This document shows positions 26,700 to 36,691 of a DNA stretch of 64,000 nt, in pieces (within the stretch, counting starts at the first letter, position 1; every line of letters begins with the position of its first letter). The stretch is from Mycolicibacterium canariasense (lineage in GTDB: Bacteria; Actinomycetota; Actinomycetes; Mycobacteriales; Mycobacteriaceae), in the NCBI RefSeq assembly GCF_002101555.1, contig NZ_LQOL01000052.1, forward strand, positions 459,383 to 523,382. Direction: 5' to 3'. The translations under genes were made by a program, and so were the position numbers. The notes below the pieces were generated by a model. It was not told where the DNA came from. It saw only the letters and a list, made by a program, of their open reading frames with translations, and did not search any database.

Positions 26700-27433
26700 G
26701 TGGCAATGCTATCGGGTCTCGCGCCGTGGATCGTCTACTGGATGTTGGTCGGCAACGTCGCATCCTGGATCGCCGCGTCGGTGGCGCTGGCCGTCGCGGT
26801 CGCCGCGGCGGTCATCGGCCGGATCGGCGGTCACGCCGCGCGGCCGCTGGAGGCCGCGGCCGTGGTGACGTTCGCGGTCCTGACGCTGCTGAGCGTCACC
26901 GTCGACCCGGAGCCCTGGACCGCTGGTCGCCGGCATTGAGTTGCGCGGGCCTTCTGGTCACCGCGCTGGCCGGGCCGCTGATCGGCCGGCCGGCCCTCGG
27001 TGAGCTGGCCACGGCCGGCCTGGCGCCCGAGGTGGTGAAGAACGATCTGTACCCGCCGGTCACCCGGACCGTCAGCTGGGTCTGGGTGGGCGCGTCGGCC
27101 GCCATGACGGTGTCGGCGACCGTCCCGGGCATCGGGTGGGTCGTCGCGTGTGTGGTGCTGGCCGCGGCGATGCTGGCCTCCCGGGCGCTCGTCGAGCATC
27201 TCGTCGCGGCGGCAACCAGTCCCCACGCGGTGCGCAAGACCACCTTCGTGGCCTTCAAGGAGCTCGAGATCGACCAGCTGTACTACCTGGCCAGGGAGAA
27301 GGCCGACCGGGAAGCCGGCGCGGACATGGAGGCCTACGACGTGAAGGTGGGTGCACAGGGCGTGCCGCTGACCGGAGACGACTCCCGGGAATCGTGGCCG
27401 GCGTCCTACAAACTGCGTCCCCGCAAACACTGA
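26700..27433 (+). pseudogene. frameshifted small membrane protein gene
   Basis: The first 79 codons (GTG 26700 to TGA 26937-26939) encode two or three transmembrane helices (PWIVYWMLVGNVASWIAAS; ARPLEAAAVVTFAVLTLL). The sequence then continues in the -1 frame from about 26909 as ALDRWSPALSCAGLL, with two or more further helices and a C-terminal soluble tail (TFVAFKELEIDQLYYLAREK) to 27433. Together they look like one membrane protein of about 244 residues split by a one-base loss. No canonical slippery heptamer is present. It could be a real lesion, a sequencing error or two coupled genes. Function unknown. Confidence 0.6.
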
Positions 27434-27589
27434 CGCGCTGCTCTCTAGCAGAAGCTCCTTAACTCGGCAAGCAGTGCGTGTTTGCCGCCTGTACATTCCC
27501 AGGTCAGCGGGCTTACAGTCGTTTCGGCGCGTGAATGGTCCGACCCATCCGAGAGCCGACTTCGCGCGCATGCGGGAAGGAAACAGCAA

Positions 27590-27982
27590 ATGTCACAGGA
27601 ACAGGACAACATCGATCTCGTCACCCGGGGTTACGAGGCTTTCACCCAGGGCGACATGGACACCGTGATGGCGTTGTTCGACGACAACATCGAGTGGGTA
27701 CAGCCCGGCAACAGCACCATCAGCGGCACCTATCACGGCAAGGGCGAACTCGGGCAGTACCTCGCGCGCCTCGCCGAGAAGAACGTCTCGGTGAAACTGA
27801 ACCGGCTGCTGGCCGACGGTGACACCGTCGTCGCGCTCACCGAAGTCGCCGTGGGAGACGAAAAAGGAAGCGACGCCGACGTTTTCACGATCCGCGACGG
27901 CAAGACCGCCCGGGTCCAGGTGCACACCGACACCGCGTTGATGGAGCGCGTCTACGGGTCCAAGCAGCACGCCACGCACTAA
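27590..27982 (+). CDS. SnoaL-like/NTF2-fold protein
   Basis: A 130-residue cone-shaped NTF2-like protein of the SnoaL/ketosteroid-isomerase-like superfamily (VTRGYEAFTQGDMDTVMALFDDNIEWVQP). Such proteins are isomerases, hydrolases or binding proteins; the substrate cannot be told from sequence. ATG 27590 has a GGAAGGAA site. Monocistronic and convergent with sigA (19-base gap). The 156 bases upstream hold no gene. Confidence 0.82.
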   Translation: MSQEQDNIDLVTRGYEAFTQGDMDTVMALFDDNIEWVQPGNSTISGTYHGKGELGQYLARLAEKNVSVKLNRLLADGDTVVALTEVAVGDEKGSDADVFTIRDGKTARVQVHTDTALMERVYGSKQHATH

Positions 27983-28001
27983 CCGTCACACCGGCGACGA
28001 C

Positions 28002-29417
<1,416 letters not shown>

Positions 29418-29623
29418 GTACACCCTTTCGGTCTTGCGGATCCCGGTGCGCACGCATGCACCACCGGAAAGCGTCGGCTGTGTCGAATATTGGCGATGAT
29501 CTCTGCTCGGAAACCCGCCGCTATCTCGGTAGGCGGCCGCCGTTGACCATTGTAACGACAGTGTGAGATAAGGCTGTGCCGTGCGCCAAATCCGGCCTGT
29601 TCGCGCGCGTCGCCGACGACCGA

Positions 29624-30412
29624 TCAGCCGGTGCCGTGGGCCGCGTCGCTGCTCAACGCGGCGGCCATCGCGGCCCCGACGATGCCCGCCTCGTTCAGCA
29701 GCGTCGCGGCCACCACGGGCGTGCGGTTCTTCAGCAGGGGGATCCATTTGTCCGCCTTGCGGCTGATACCGCCGCCGGCGATGAACAGATCCGGCCAGAT
29801 CGCGTTCTCGATGGCCACCAGCACCTTGGTGACTTCCTGGGTCCAGCGCTCGTAGCTCCATTCCTTGCGCTCCTTGACCGAGGACGCGGCCCGGTGCTCG
29901 GCCTCCTTGCCGCCCACCTCCAGATGCCCGAACTCGGTGTTGGGCAGCAGGACGCCGTTGTGGATCACGGCCGAGCCGATGCCGGTGCCGAAGGTCAGCA
30001 GCACGATCACGCCGGACTTGTCCTTACCGGCGCCGAACCGTTCTTCGGCGAGCCCGGCGGCGTCGGCGTCGTTGAGCACGGTGACCGCCGCACCGCCCAG
30101 TTCGTTGCTGATGAGCTCTACGGCGTTGGTGCCGATCCAGCCCTTGTCGACGTTCGCCGCGGTACGCACGATCCCGTTGGTCACCACACCCGGATAGGTG
30201 ACCCCGAGCGGCCCGGTCCAGCCGAACTCGCCGACCACGGCGGCCACCGTCTTGGCGACGGCCTCCGGGGTGGACGGCTGCGGTGTCGGGAGCTTGAAAC
30301 GTTCGCCGATGAGCATGCCGGTGTCCAGATCGACGATGCCACCCTTGATGCCGCTGCCACCGACGTCGACGCCGAATCCGCGGCGATGGGTGCTGGACTC
30401 GGGGTCGGTCAT
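29624..30412 (-). CDS. ppgK: polyphosphate glucokinase
   Basis: PpgK phosphorylates glucose with polyphosphate or ATP. The 262-residue ROK-type kinase has the phosphate motif GVDVGGSGIKGG at about 13-24, LTFGTGIGSA, and the glucose-contacting EFGHLEVGG. It lies upstream of sigA on the same strand, as in M. tuberculosis (Rv2702-Rv2703). ATG 30412 has a GAGGAG site six bases before it; an in-frame upstream ATG lacks support. Cytoplasmic. Confidence 0.93.
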   Translation of the reverse strand: MTDPESSTHRRGFGVDVGGSGIKGGIVDLDTGMLIGERFKLPTPQPSTPEAVAKTVAAVVGEFGWTGPLGVTYPGVVTNGIVRTAANVDKGWIGTNAVELISNELGGAAVTVLNDADAAGLAEERFGAGKDKSGVIVLLTFGTGIGSAVIHNGVLLPNTEFGHLEVGGKEAEHRAASSVKERKEWSYERWTQEVTKVLVAIENAIWPDLFIAGGGISRKADKWIPLLKNRTPVVAATLLNEAGIVGAAMAAALSSDAAHGTG

Positions 30413-30483
30413 TGAGCGCTCCTCACGGGACGGCGGATGCGACGCGTCACACACATTAGTGCCCCGCGACGGCCTGTGTTGCG

Positions 30484-31317
30484 ATGGTGGGTGTGCAAAC
30501 CAACAACTGTGATCCGCTGACGTTGCGGTCCGTGGCCGAGCAACTGGCCACCGAGGCTGCCGATTTCGTCTCCCGTCGCCGCGGTGAGGTGTTCGCGAGC
30601 GCGGCCACCGCGGCCGGGTCGGTGCGTTCCAAGAGCACGCGCACCGACCCGGTGACCGTGGTGGACACCGAGACCGAGCGATTGATCCGGGACCGGCTGG
30701 CGGTGCTGCGGCCCGGTGATCAGGTGCTCGGCGAAGAGGAGGGTGGCTCGGCGGATGCCGAGCCGGGGCGTCCGGTCTGGGTGATCGACCCCATCGACGG
30801 CACGGTGAATTTCGTCTACGGCATCGCCGACTACGCCGTCTCGGTGGGCGTGCAGATCGACGGCACGTCGGTCGCGGGCGCGGTGGTCAACGTGGCCACC
30901 GGCGAGCTGTACTCGGCGGCGCTCGGCCACGGAGCCACCGTCACCCGAAACGGCCAGTCAACGACGTTGCGCTGCAATGACATCGACGATCTGGGTCTGG
31001 CGCTGGTGGGTACCGGCTTCTCGTACGACGCGCAGCGCAGGGCGCGTCAGGCGCAGGTGCTGGCCGCATTGTTGCCCGAGGTGCGCGATATCCGCCGGAT
31101 CGGTTCGTGCGCGCTGGATCTGTGCATGGTCGCGGCCGGGCAGATGGACGCCTACTTCGAGGACGACGTGCACGTCTGGGACTGGGCGGCCGGGGTGCTC
31201 ATCGCGACGGAGGCCGGTGCCGTCGTGCACGTGCCGGACCCGGACATGCTCTACGCGGCCGCGCCCGGGGTGGCCGCCGCGCTCGGGGCGGCGCTGGACG
31301 GGCTGGGCGGTCGCTGA
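30484..31317 (+). CDS. suhB: inositol monophosphatase family protein SuhB
   Basis: A Mg2+-dependent inositol-1-phosphatase needed for inositol supply to mannosides and mycothiol. The 277 residues carry the metal-binding GEEEGG (about 80-85), WVIDPIDGTVNF (about 99-110) and the C-terminal VWDWAAG (about 221-227), the full family signature. Divergent from ppgK, as Rv2701c is from Rv2702. The start ATG 30484 gives the usual length; no strong ribosome site is seen. Confidence 0.92.
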   Translation: MVGVQTNNCDPLTLRSVAEQLATEAADFVSRRRGEVFASAATAAGSVRSKSTRTDPVTVVDTETERLIRDRLAVLRPGDQVLGEEEGGSADAEPGRPVWVIDPIDGTVNFVYGIADYAVSVGVQIDGTSVAGAVVNVATGELYSAALGHGATVTRNGQSTTLRCNDIDDLGLALVGTGFSYDAQRRARQAQVLAALLPEVRDIRRIGSCALDLCMVAAGQMDAYFEDDVHVWDWAAGVLIATEAGAVVHVPDPDMLYAAAPGVAAALGAALDGLGGR

Positions 31318-31968
31318 TCAACAGGCGGCGCTGTGGATCTTGCGCAGCAGCGCGGGATCCGGCGGCTGGGTTGCGTCGGGGCGCAGGCTGGCCAGCATGG
31401 CGTCGATATCGTCGTTGTGGCTGAACTCGGTGAATTCGGTGCCCAGCGCGAGGTCGACGGAGTCGTCGGTGCGCTGGTCCTGGAACAGCTCGGTGCACGG
31501 CGCCACCAGCCATACCGCCGCCGCGGCGGCCTGGCCGGCCGGGCCGAACCGGATCTGGCCCTGGCATTCCAGCCGGGTCCCGGCGTAGATGGCGTCGTTG
31601 GATGCGGTGGGCTGGGCGAATCCGAGATCCCGCAGCGCGCCGGACACCTCGGCGGCCTGGCCGCCCTGGCCGCTGGCGTTGAGCACCTTGATCTTGGTGT
31701 CGGCGAGCTTGGCCGGCATCACGTCGGTCATCGTGTCCCGTGACACCTGCTGGCCCAGCTTGGGCGCGTTCGGGTCGGTGGCGGGCGGGGGAGCGTTGCA
31801 GACCGCCGCCTCGTGCACATCGGCGGGCCGGTTCAGCGCGATCACCCACACCACGCCGGTGGCGACGGCCAGCGCCAGGAACAGGCACAGGATGGGCACA
31901 TGGTTCCGTCTGCGGAACGGGCGACCGTGCTTGTCGAACGCCGTGCCGTCGGTGATGAGAGCGACCAC
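31318..31968 (-). CDS. cei: cell envelope integrity protein Cei
   Basis: A 216-residue single-pass protein: cytoplasmic N-terminus, transmembrane helix at about 24-45 (PILCLFLALAVATGVVWVIAL), then an external LytR_C-type domain (about 85-150, IKVLNASGQGGQAAEVSGAL). The M. tuberculosis counterpart Rv2700 has the same length and is needed for envelope integrity and virulence. Four cysteines in the external part could form disulfides. It abuts suhB tail to tail. Confidence 0.88.
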   Translation of the reverse strand: MVALITDGTAFDKHGRPFRRRNHVPILCLFLALAVATGVVWVIALNRPADVHEAAVCNAPPPATDPNAPKLGQQVSRDTMTDVMPAKLADTKIKVLNASGQGGQAAEVSGALRDLGFAQPTASNDAIYAGTRLECQGQIRFGPAGQAAAAAVWLVAPCTELFQDQRTDDSVDLALGTEFTEFSHNDDIDAMLASLRPDATQPPDPALLRKIHSAAC

Positions 31969-32128
31969 CCCTGCACCTTAGAGGCACCGGCCGGCACCGT
32001 CGCCCGGCCGGCCGTCAACTGTGTGAGGTAAATCACACCCGTTCGGGGCGCATTCGGGGCACGAATCATTTGGTGTAGGCGTTCGACGCTGGTACAAAGC
32101 TCTGCTGCAAGGTAACGGAGGGGATGAG

Positions 32129-32431
32129 ATGGCTACCGACTACGACGCGCCGCGTCGTTCAGAGACCGACGACGTTTCAGAGGATTCGCTGGAGGAGCTC
32201 AAGGCCCGGCGTAACGAGGCCCAATCGGCCGTCGTGGACGTCGACGAATCCGAGTCCGCGGAATCGTTCGAACTGCCCGGCGCCGACCTGTCGGGCGAAG
32301 AACTCTCGGTGCGCGTCATTCCGAAGCAGGCCGACGAATTCACGTGCTCGAGCTGCTTCCTGGTGCATCACCGCAGCCGGCTCGCCAGCGAGAAGAACGG
32401 CGTGATGATCTGCACGGACTGCGCCGCGTAG
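32129..32431 (+). CDS. DUF4193 protein with C-terminal zinc ribbon
   Basis: A 100-residue soluble protein. The N-terminal two thirds is acidic and probably disordered (EDSLEELKARRNEAQS). The C-terminus has CSSC and CTDC pairs that should form a zinc ribbon. Matches the actinobacterial DUF4193 family (Rv2699c). The start ATG 32129 is preceded by GGAGGGG. Convergent with the DUF3093 gene. Function unknown; a nucleic-acid or polymerase contact is possible but unproven. Confidence 0.85.
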   Translation: MATDYDAPRRSETDDVSEDSLEELKARRNEAQSAVVDVDESESAESFELPGADLSGEELSVRVIPKQADEFTCSSCFLVHHRSRLASEKNGVMICTDCAA

Positions 32432-32438
32432 CACGCGC

Positions 32439-32915
32439 TCAGGAGCGCAGGGCTGCCAGCACCCGGTCGGGGTGCCGGCAGCTCACCAACCAGTACGGGG
32501 TGGGGTCGTCGGGATCGTCCAGGACGACCAGCACCATCGGCCCCACCCAGGCCCGATGCAACACATAGGCGGCGGGGTCGAGCTGGCGGCCCAGCGCCGC
32601 CGATTTGGCCGACTTCGGCACCTCCGCCGAGCGGGAGACGACACTGACCGGCAGATGTGCCGGACCGGCCCACAGCTGCGGCCCGCCTGGCCCGTCGACC
32701 ACCCGCACCTCCATCCTGCTCATCCAGATCAGCACGGCCGCGGCCACCGGTAGCAGCACCGCGAACGGCACCCAGTCGGGCAGGCTCTGCACGCCCATGT
32801 TCACCTCGGTCGCGATCAGGCCGGCCAGCCCCAGGGCGGGCGGCCAGAACCACCACGGCACCGTCAGCCGTTCCCGATAACGCACCGATTGGGTGGTTGC
32901 GCGCGTGTCAGACAC
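32439..32915 (-). CDS. DUF3093 membrane protein
   Basis: A 158-residue protein with two transmembrane helices (about 21-40 and 48-66) followed by a soluble C-terminal domain (EVRVVDGPGGPQLWAG ... PYWLVSCRHPDRVLAAL). Matches the DUF3093 family and Rv2698. GTG 32915 is seven bases after a TACCCT -10 and lacks a ribosome site, suggesting a leaderless transcript. Divergent from dut. Function unknown. Confidence 0.82.
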   Translation of the reverse strand: MSDTRATTQSVRYRERLTVPWWFWPPALGLAGLIATEVNMGVQSLPDWVPFAVLLPVAAAVLIWMSRMEVRVVDGPGGPQLWAGPAHLPVSVVSRSAEVPKSAKSAALGRQLDPAAYVLHRAWVGPMVLVVLDDPDDPTPYWLVSCRHPDRVLAALRS

Positions 32916-32922
32916 GTGGCCA

Positions 32923-32932
32923 AGGGTAATCT
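32923..32932. promoter_or_regulatory. overlapping divergent -10 elements (DUF3093 / dut)
   Basis: TAATCT (32927-32932, plus strand) lies eight bases before the dut GTG. TACCCT (32928 to 32923, minus strand) lies seven bases before the DUF3093 GTG. The two hexamers share two base pairs. Confidence 0.6.
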
Positions 32933-32940
32933 GTCGCGTC

Positions 32941-33405
32941 GTGCCCACTTCTCTGGCGGTCGTGCGTCTGGACCGCGAACTACCGATGCCCAGCCGGGCC
33001 CACGACGGCGATGCAGGTGTGGACCTGTTCAGCGCCGTCGACCTGGAACTGGCCCCCGGCCACCGCGCCCTGGTGCCGACCGGGATCGCCGTCGCCATCC
33101 CGCACGGAATGGTCGGATTGGTGCATCCCCGTTCGGGTTTGGCTACGCGCGTGGGCCTTTCGATCGTGAACAGTCCCGGCACCGTCGATGCCGGGTACCG
33201 TGGGGAGATCAAGGTGACGCTGATCAATCTCGACCCGGAGCAGCCGATTGTGATCCGGCGCGGTGACCGCATCGCGCAACTGCTGGTGCAGCGGGTCGAG
33301 CTTCCCGAGCTGGTCGAGGTGTCGTCGTTCGACGAGGCCGGGCTGGCTGACACCTCTCGTGGCGATGGTGGCCACGGTTCCTCCGGCGGACATGCGAGTT
33401 TGTGA
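32941..33405 (+). CDS. dut: dUTP pyrophosphatase
   Basis: Dut hydrolyses dUTP to dUMP, preventing uracil incorporation and feeding dTMP synthesis. The 154-residue trimeric dUTPase has all five motifs: HDGDAGVDL, HPRSGLA, GTVDAGYRGEI, RGDRIAQLL and the C-terminal P-loop-like SRGDGGHGSSGGHASL typical of mycobacteria. GTG 32941 matches the known protein length and is probably leaderless. The stop overlaps the next gene's start (TGATG). Confidence 0.95.
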   Translation: MPTSLAVVRLDRELPMPSRAHDGDAGVDLFSAVDLELAPGHRALVPTGIAVAIPHGMVGLVHPRSGLATRVGLSIVNSPGTVDAGYRGEIKVTLINLDPEQPIVIRRGDRIAQLLVQRVELPELVEVSSFDEAGLADTSRGDGGHGSSGGHASL

Positions 33406-34100
33406 TGGCAGATAACGACGAGGATTTCCAAGACGACTTTGACGGCCCGTTCGATATCGAGGATTTCGACGACCCGGAGGCGGCCACGGTGGCCCGCCTG
33501 GATCTCGGGTCGGTGCTCATCCCGATGCCCGAGGCCGGCCAGGTACAGGTGGAGCTCACCGATCAGGGCGTGCCCAGCTCGGTGTGGGTGGTGACGCCCA
33601 ACGGTCGTTTCACCATCGCGGCATACGCGGCACCCAAGTCGGCCGGGCTGTGGCGTGAGGTGGCCGGCGAGCTGGCCGATTCGCTGCGCCAGGACGGTGC
33701 AAAGGTGCGGATCGAGGACGGCCGCTGGGGTCGTGAGGTGGTAGGTGTCGGTACCTCCGCCCCGCAGGGGCAGACGCCCGGCGTGGTGCGGTTCATCGGT
33801 ATCGACGGCTACCGATGGATGATCCGCTGTGTGGTCAACGGCGCGCCCGAGACGATCGAGGCGCTGGCGGCCGAGGCGCGAGAAGCGTTGGCCGACACGG
33901 TGGTTCGCCGTGGGGACACGCCGCTTCCGGTGCGCACGCCGCTTACGGTGCAGTTACCCGGTCCGATGGCCGAGCAGTTGCGGGCCGCCGCGGCCCAAGC
34001 CCAGGCCCAGGCCGAGCAGCAGGCACCGCCGGAGGGGGACGCTCGCCGCACCGCCATGTCGGCCATGCAGCAGCTGCGCAGCACCATCACCGGCGGCTAG
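33405..34100 (+). CDS. DUF3710 protein
   Basis: A 231-residue soluble protein of the DUF3710 family, Rv2696c type, overlapping the dut stop by one base (TGATG), so translation is probably coupled. An acidic N-terminus (about 1-25, DFQDDFDGPFDIEDFDD) precedes a globular domain with RFIGIDGYRWMIRC. A Gln/Ala-rich helical segment follows near the C-terminus. Function unknown. GTG 33402 is an alternative start. Confidence 0.83.
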   Translation: MADNDEDFQDDFDGPFDIEDFDDPEAATVARLDLGSVLIPMPEAGQVQVELTDQGVPSSVWVVTPNGRFTIAAYAAPKSAGLWREVAGELADSLRQDGAKVRIEDGRWGREVVGVGTSAPQGQTPGVVRFIGIDGYRWMIRCVVNGAPETIEALAAEAREALADTVVRRGDTPLPVRTPLTVQLPGPMAEQLRAAAAQAQAQAEQQAPPEGDARRTAMSAMQQLRSTITGG

Positions 34101-34808
34101 TCAGAGCTCCAGCAGCGCCCCGACACAGGCCGCGCCGAGGGCGGCCGGATCGGCGCCCATCGCATCCAGGGTGACGGTGCGCAGCGCCGCACGCGGCGCC
34201 GCCGCCACCCACTCCAGCGCCACGTCGACCGGGTGGATCGGGTCGTCGGTCGCGGCCGCCACGCCCATCGGGACCGCCAGGGTGGCCAGTTCGGCGCTCG
34301 TCGGCGACACATGCCGGGCCGCCTCGTCCATCGCGTCGGGCAGTGCCGGCCACTGCGCCAGCCAGGACCGGGTGAGCTCGTCGCCCAACCAGGCCGGGCT
34401 GGACGCCCGCATCGTGGCCACCGTGGCCGCCAGGCCGTCGGTGCGCAGCAGCGCCGCGGTGTGCCGCGCGGACAGCGCCGCCGGGGCGTTGCCGGGCTGG
34501 CCCGTCCACGCCGGCAGAGCGGCCAGCACGGCGACGGTGTGGGCGGGATGCGCCAGCGCCCAGGCGACTGCCACCGCCGCGCCGATCGACACGCCGCCGA
34601 CGGCGATGGTGTTGTGTTCGTCACCACGGGCCGCGTCGTCCAGGGCGGCCAGATAGCCGGCGATCAGCTGCTGCGGCTGCGGCGGCGGTGTCACCAGCAC
34701 CGCTCCCACCTCGTGTAACGCGCCTGAAAAGGCCCGGTAAACATAGTCGTCGTCGGACCCGGTACCGGCCAGCAGCACCGTCGTGACCCCGCGCAGATTC
34801 ACCGCCAT
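34101..34808 (-). CDS. alpha/beta hydrolase-like protein (Rv2695 type)
   Basis: A 235-residue alpha/beta-hydrolase-fold protein with nucleophile elbow GGVSIGAA (serine at about 69), a cap region, and DDPIHP near the third strand for the acid and histidine. Length equals M. tuberculosis Rv2695. Substrate unknown. Ends against the DUF3710 gene (stop codons adjacent) and starts 124 bases from the divergent OB-fold gene. Confidence 0.78.
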   Translation of the reverse strand: MAVNLRGVTTVLLAGTGSDDDYVYRAFSGALHEVGAVLVTPPPQPQQLIAGYLAALDDAARGDEHNTIAVGGVSIGAAVAVAWALAHPAHTVAVLAALPAWTGQPGNAPAALSARHTAALLRTDGLAATVATMRASSPAWLGDELTRSWLAQWPALPDAMDEAARHVSPTSAELATLAVPMGVAAATDDPIHPVDVALEWVAAAPRAALRTVTLDAMGADPAALGAACVGALLEL

Positions 34809-34932
34809 CACTCGATGTTGCACCCACCGGCGCGACGCGCCCGGCACGACGTGGCGATTCGAACCCAACAGGTCTACGGTGGCGAGGGTTAGGGAAGTGA
34901 ATCCACGACGGATTCGCGGCAAGGGAGAGGCC

Positions 34933-35304
34933 ATGGCTACGGCCGAAGGGTATCTGCGCCGGCTCACCCGGCGGCTCACAGAAGACCCCGAGACGCTCGA
35001 TGTCGAGGAGCTCAGCGACGAGGCGGCCAGTACCGGCGCGCAGCGCGCGATCGACTGTCGACGCGGGCAGGAAGTCACGATGGTCGGAACCCTGCGTTGT
35101 GTCGAAACCAACGCAAAGGGTTGCGCCAGCGGCGTTCGCGCCGAGTTGTTCGACGGCACCGACTCGGTCCAGTTGGTCTGGCTGGGGCAGCGCCGCATCC
35201 CCGGGATCGAATCCGGTCGGACGCTGCGGGTGCACGGGCGGCTGGGCAAGCTGGAAAATGGATCGAAGGCGATCTACAACCCGCACTACGAGATTCAGAA
35301 GTGA
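34933..35304 (+). CDS. OB-fold nucleic-acid binding domain protein (Rv2694c type)
   Basis: A 123-residue protein. An N-terminal helical part (TAEGYLRRLTRRLTED) leads into an OB-fold (about 45-118: TMVGTLRCVETN ... LVWLGQRRIPGIESGRTLRVHGRLG). Such domains bind single-stranded nucleic acid, resembling RecG/tRNA-anticodon-type OB folds. Its stop overlaps the GTG start of the DUF3159 gene (GTGA), implying coupled translation. ATG 34933 follows GGGAGAGG. Confidence 0.85.
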   Translation: MATAEGYLRRLTRRLTEDPETLDVEELSDEAASTGAQRAIDCRRGQEVTMVGTLRCVETNAKGCASGVRAELFDGTDSVQLVWLGQRRIPGIESGRTLRVHGRLGKLENGSKAIYNPHYEIQK

Positions 35305-36029
35305 CTCGTCCCGACCAGGGGACAGCTGACAAGGTCGAGGACGGCGAGAAGCCGGGTGGCACCGGTGCGCGGGCGATTCTCGACCAAATGGGCGGCATCA
35401 GCGGCCTGATCTATTCATCGCTCCCGGTTGTGGTCTTCGTCCCGGTATCGACCACCGCGGGCCTGCTGCCCGCGATCTTCGCCGCACTGGGGGTGGCGGC
35501 CCTCGTTCTGTTCTGGCGGCTGTTCCGCCGGGAATCGCTGCAGCCGGCGGTGTCCGGGTTCATGGGTGTCGGTATCAGTGCGCTGATCGCGTACCTGGTC
35601 GGCGCCTCGAAAGGCTACTTCCTGCTGGGTATTTGGTCCTCGCTGATCTGGGCCGCGGTGTTCGCGCTGTCGGTGCTGATCCGCCGGCCCGTCGTCGGAT
35701 ACGTGTGGGGATGGATCAACGATCACGGCCGCGGCTGGCGCCAGGTGCGCCGCGCGGTGCTGGCCTTCGATATCGCCACCCTGGTGTGGGTCGCGGTGTT
35801 CGCCGCCCGGTTCGTGGTCCAGCACCGCCTGTACGACGCCGACCAGACCGGTTGGCTGGGCGTGGCCCGTATCGCGATGGGCTGGCCGTTGACGGGCATC
35901 GCGGCGATCGTCACGTACTTCGCCATCCGGTACGCCCAGCGCGCCGTGCACGCCCAACACGCCGCCGAGGCGCACAGCAACGGGCAGGGCGAGCAGCCGG
36001 ACTCCCAGAGGGGTGCCGAAGAGGGTTAG
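35301..36029 (+). CDS. DUF3159 membrane protein
   Basis: A 242-residue integral membrane protein with about six helices: pairs around 40-80, 88-125 and two late helices about 155-215. The opening ILDQMGGISGLIYSSLPVVVFVPV is family-typical. Matches Rv2693c. The GTG start overlaps the OB-fold stop. It is often found beside the TrkA-type genes that follow convergently, but no functional link is known. Acidic cytoplasmic C-terminus. Confidence 0.83.
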   Translation: MTRPDQGTADKVEDGEKPGGTGARAILDQMGGISGLIYSSLPVVVFVPVSTTAGLLPAIFAALGVAALVLFWRLFRRESLQPAVSGFMGVGISALIAYLVGASKGYFLLGIWSSLIWAAVFALSVLIRRPVVGYVWGWINDHGRGWRQVRRAVLAFDIATLVWVAVFAARFVVQHRLYDADQTGWLGVARIAMGWPLTGIAAIVTYFAIRYAQRAVHAQHAAEAHSNGQGEQPDSQRGAEEG

Positions 36030-36691
36030 GACCTGGCGGGGTGCAGCAACAGCTCCCGCAGTTCCTCTTCGACCTCGGCGACGGCCACGAAGATCAACTC
36101 GTCGCCGCCCTCCAGCGGTTCGTCGCTCTCCGGCACGATCACCCTCGGCCCGCGCAGAATCGTCACCAACGAGGCGTCACGGGGCAATTGGAGGCGTTTG
36201 ACGGCCTTGCCGCCCCACGGGGTGTCGTCGGGCAGCGTGATCTCGACCAGATTCGCCTGGCCCTTGCGGAAACTCATCAGCCGCACCAGATCACCCACGG
36301 CCACCGCCTCTTCGACCAGTGAGGCGAGCATCCGCGGGGTGGATACCGCGACGTCCACACCCCAGCTCTCGTCGAACAGCCACTCGTTGCGGGGGTCGTT
36401 GACCCGGGCCACCACGCGCGGCACCGCGAACTCGGTCTTGGCCAGCAGACTGACCACCACGTTGGCCTTGTCGTCGCCGGTGGCGGCGATCACGACGTCG
36501 AACTCCTCCAGCTTCACCGACTCCAGCAGGCTCAGCTCGCACGCGTCGCCGAGGCGCCACTGTGCGGCGGGGATGGCGTCGACGTCGATGTGTTGCGGGT
36601 CGCGCTCCAGCAGCGTCACGTCGTGGCTGTCGACGAGTTCGCGGGCGATGGATCGGCCGACGGCGCCGGCCCCGGCGATGGCTACCTTCAT
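36026..36691 (-). CDS. ceoC: TrkA-family K+ uptake regulatory protein (CeoC)
   Basis: A 221-residue cytoplasmic subunit with an N-terminal TrkA-N/RCK Rossmann domain (VAIAGAGAVGRSIA at 3-16; IAATGDDKANVVVSLLA) and a C-terminal TrkA-C domain (about 130-221). It gates K+ uptake channels in response to NAD(H) or ATP. Its ATG overlaps the stop of the partner gene by one base (TGATG), so the two are co-translated. M. tuberculosis has the same pair, Rv2691-Rv2692. Confidence 0.9.
   Translation of the reverse strand: MKVAIAGAGAVGRSIARELVDSHDVTLLERDPQHIDVDAIPAAQWRLGDACELSLLESVKLEEFDVVIAATGDDKANVVVSLLAKTEFAVPRVVARVNDPRNEWLFDESWGVDVAVSTPRMLASLVEEAVAVGDLVRLMSFRKGQANLVEITLPDDTPWGGKAVKRLQLPRDASLVTILRGPRVIVPESDEPLEGGDELIFVAVAEVEEELRELLLHPARS

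Noticed and set aside
26901..26940. Programmed frameshift in the split membrane gene
   Set aside because: No X_XXY_YYZ heptamer or evident downstream stimulator occurs at the junction, so a lesion or sequence error is more likely.
27434..27470. CTGCT-CTCT-AGCAG hairpin after the split membrane gene
   Set aside because: Five-base arms are too short to support a terminator call.
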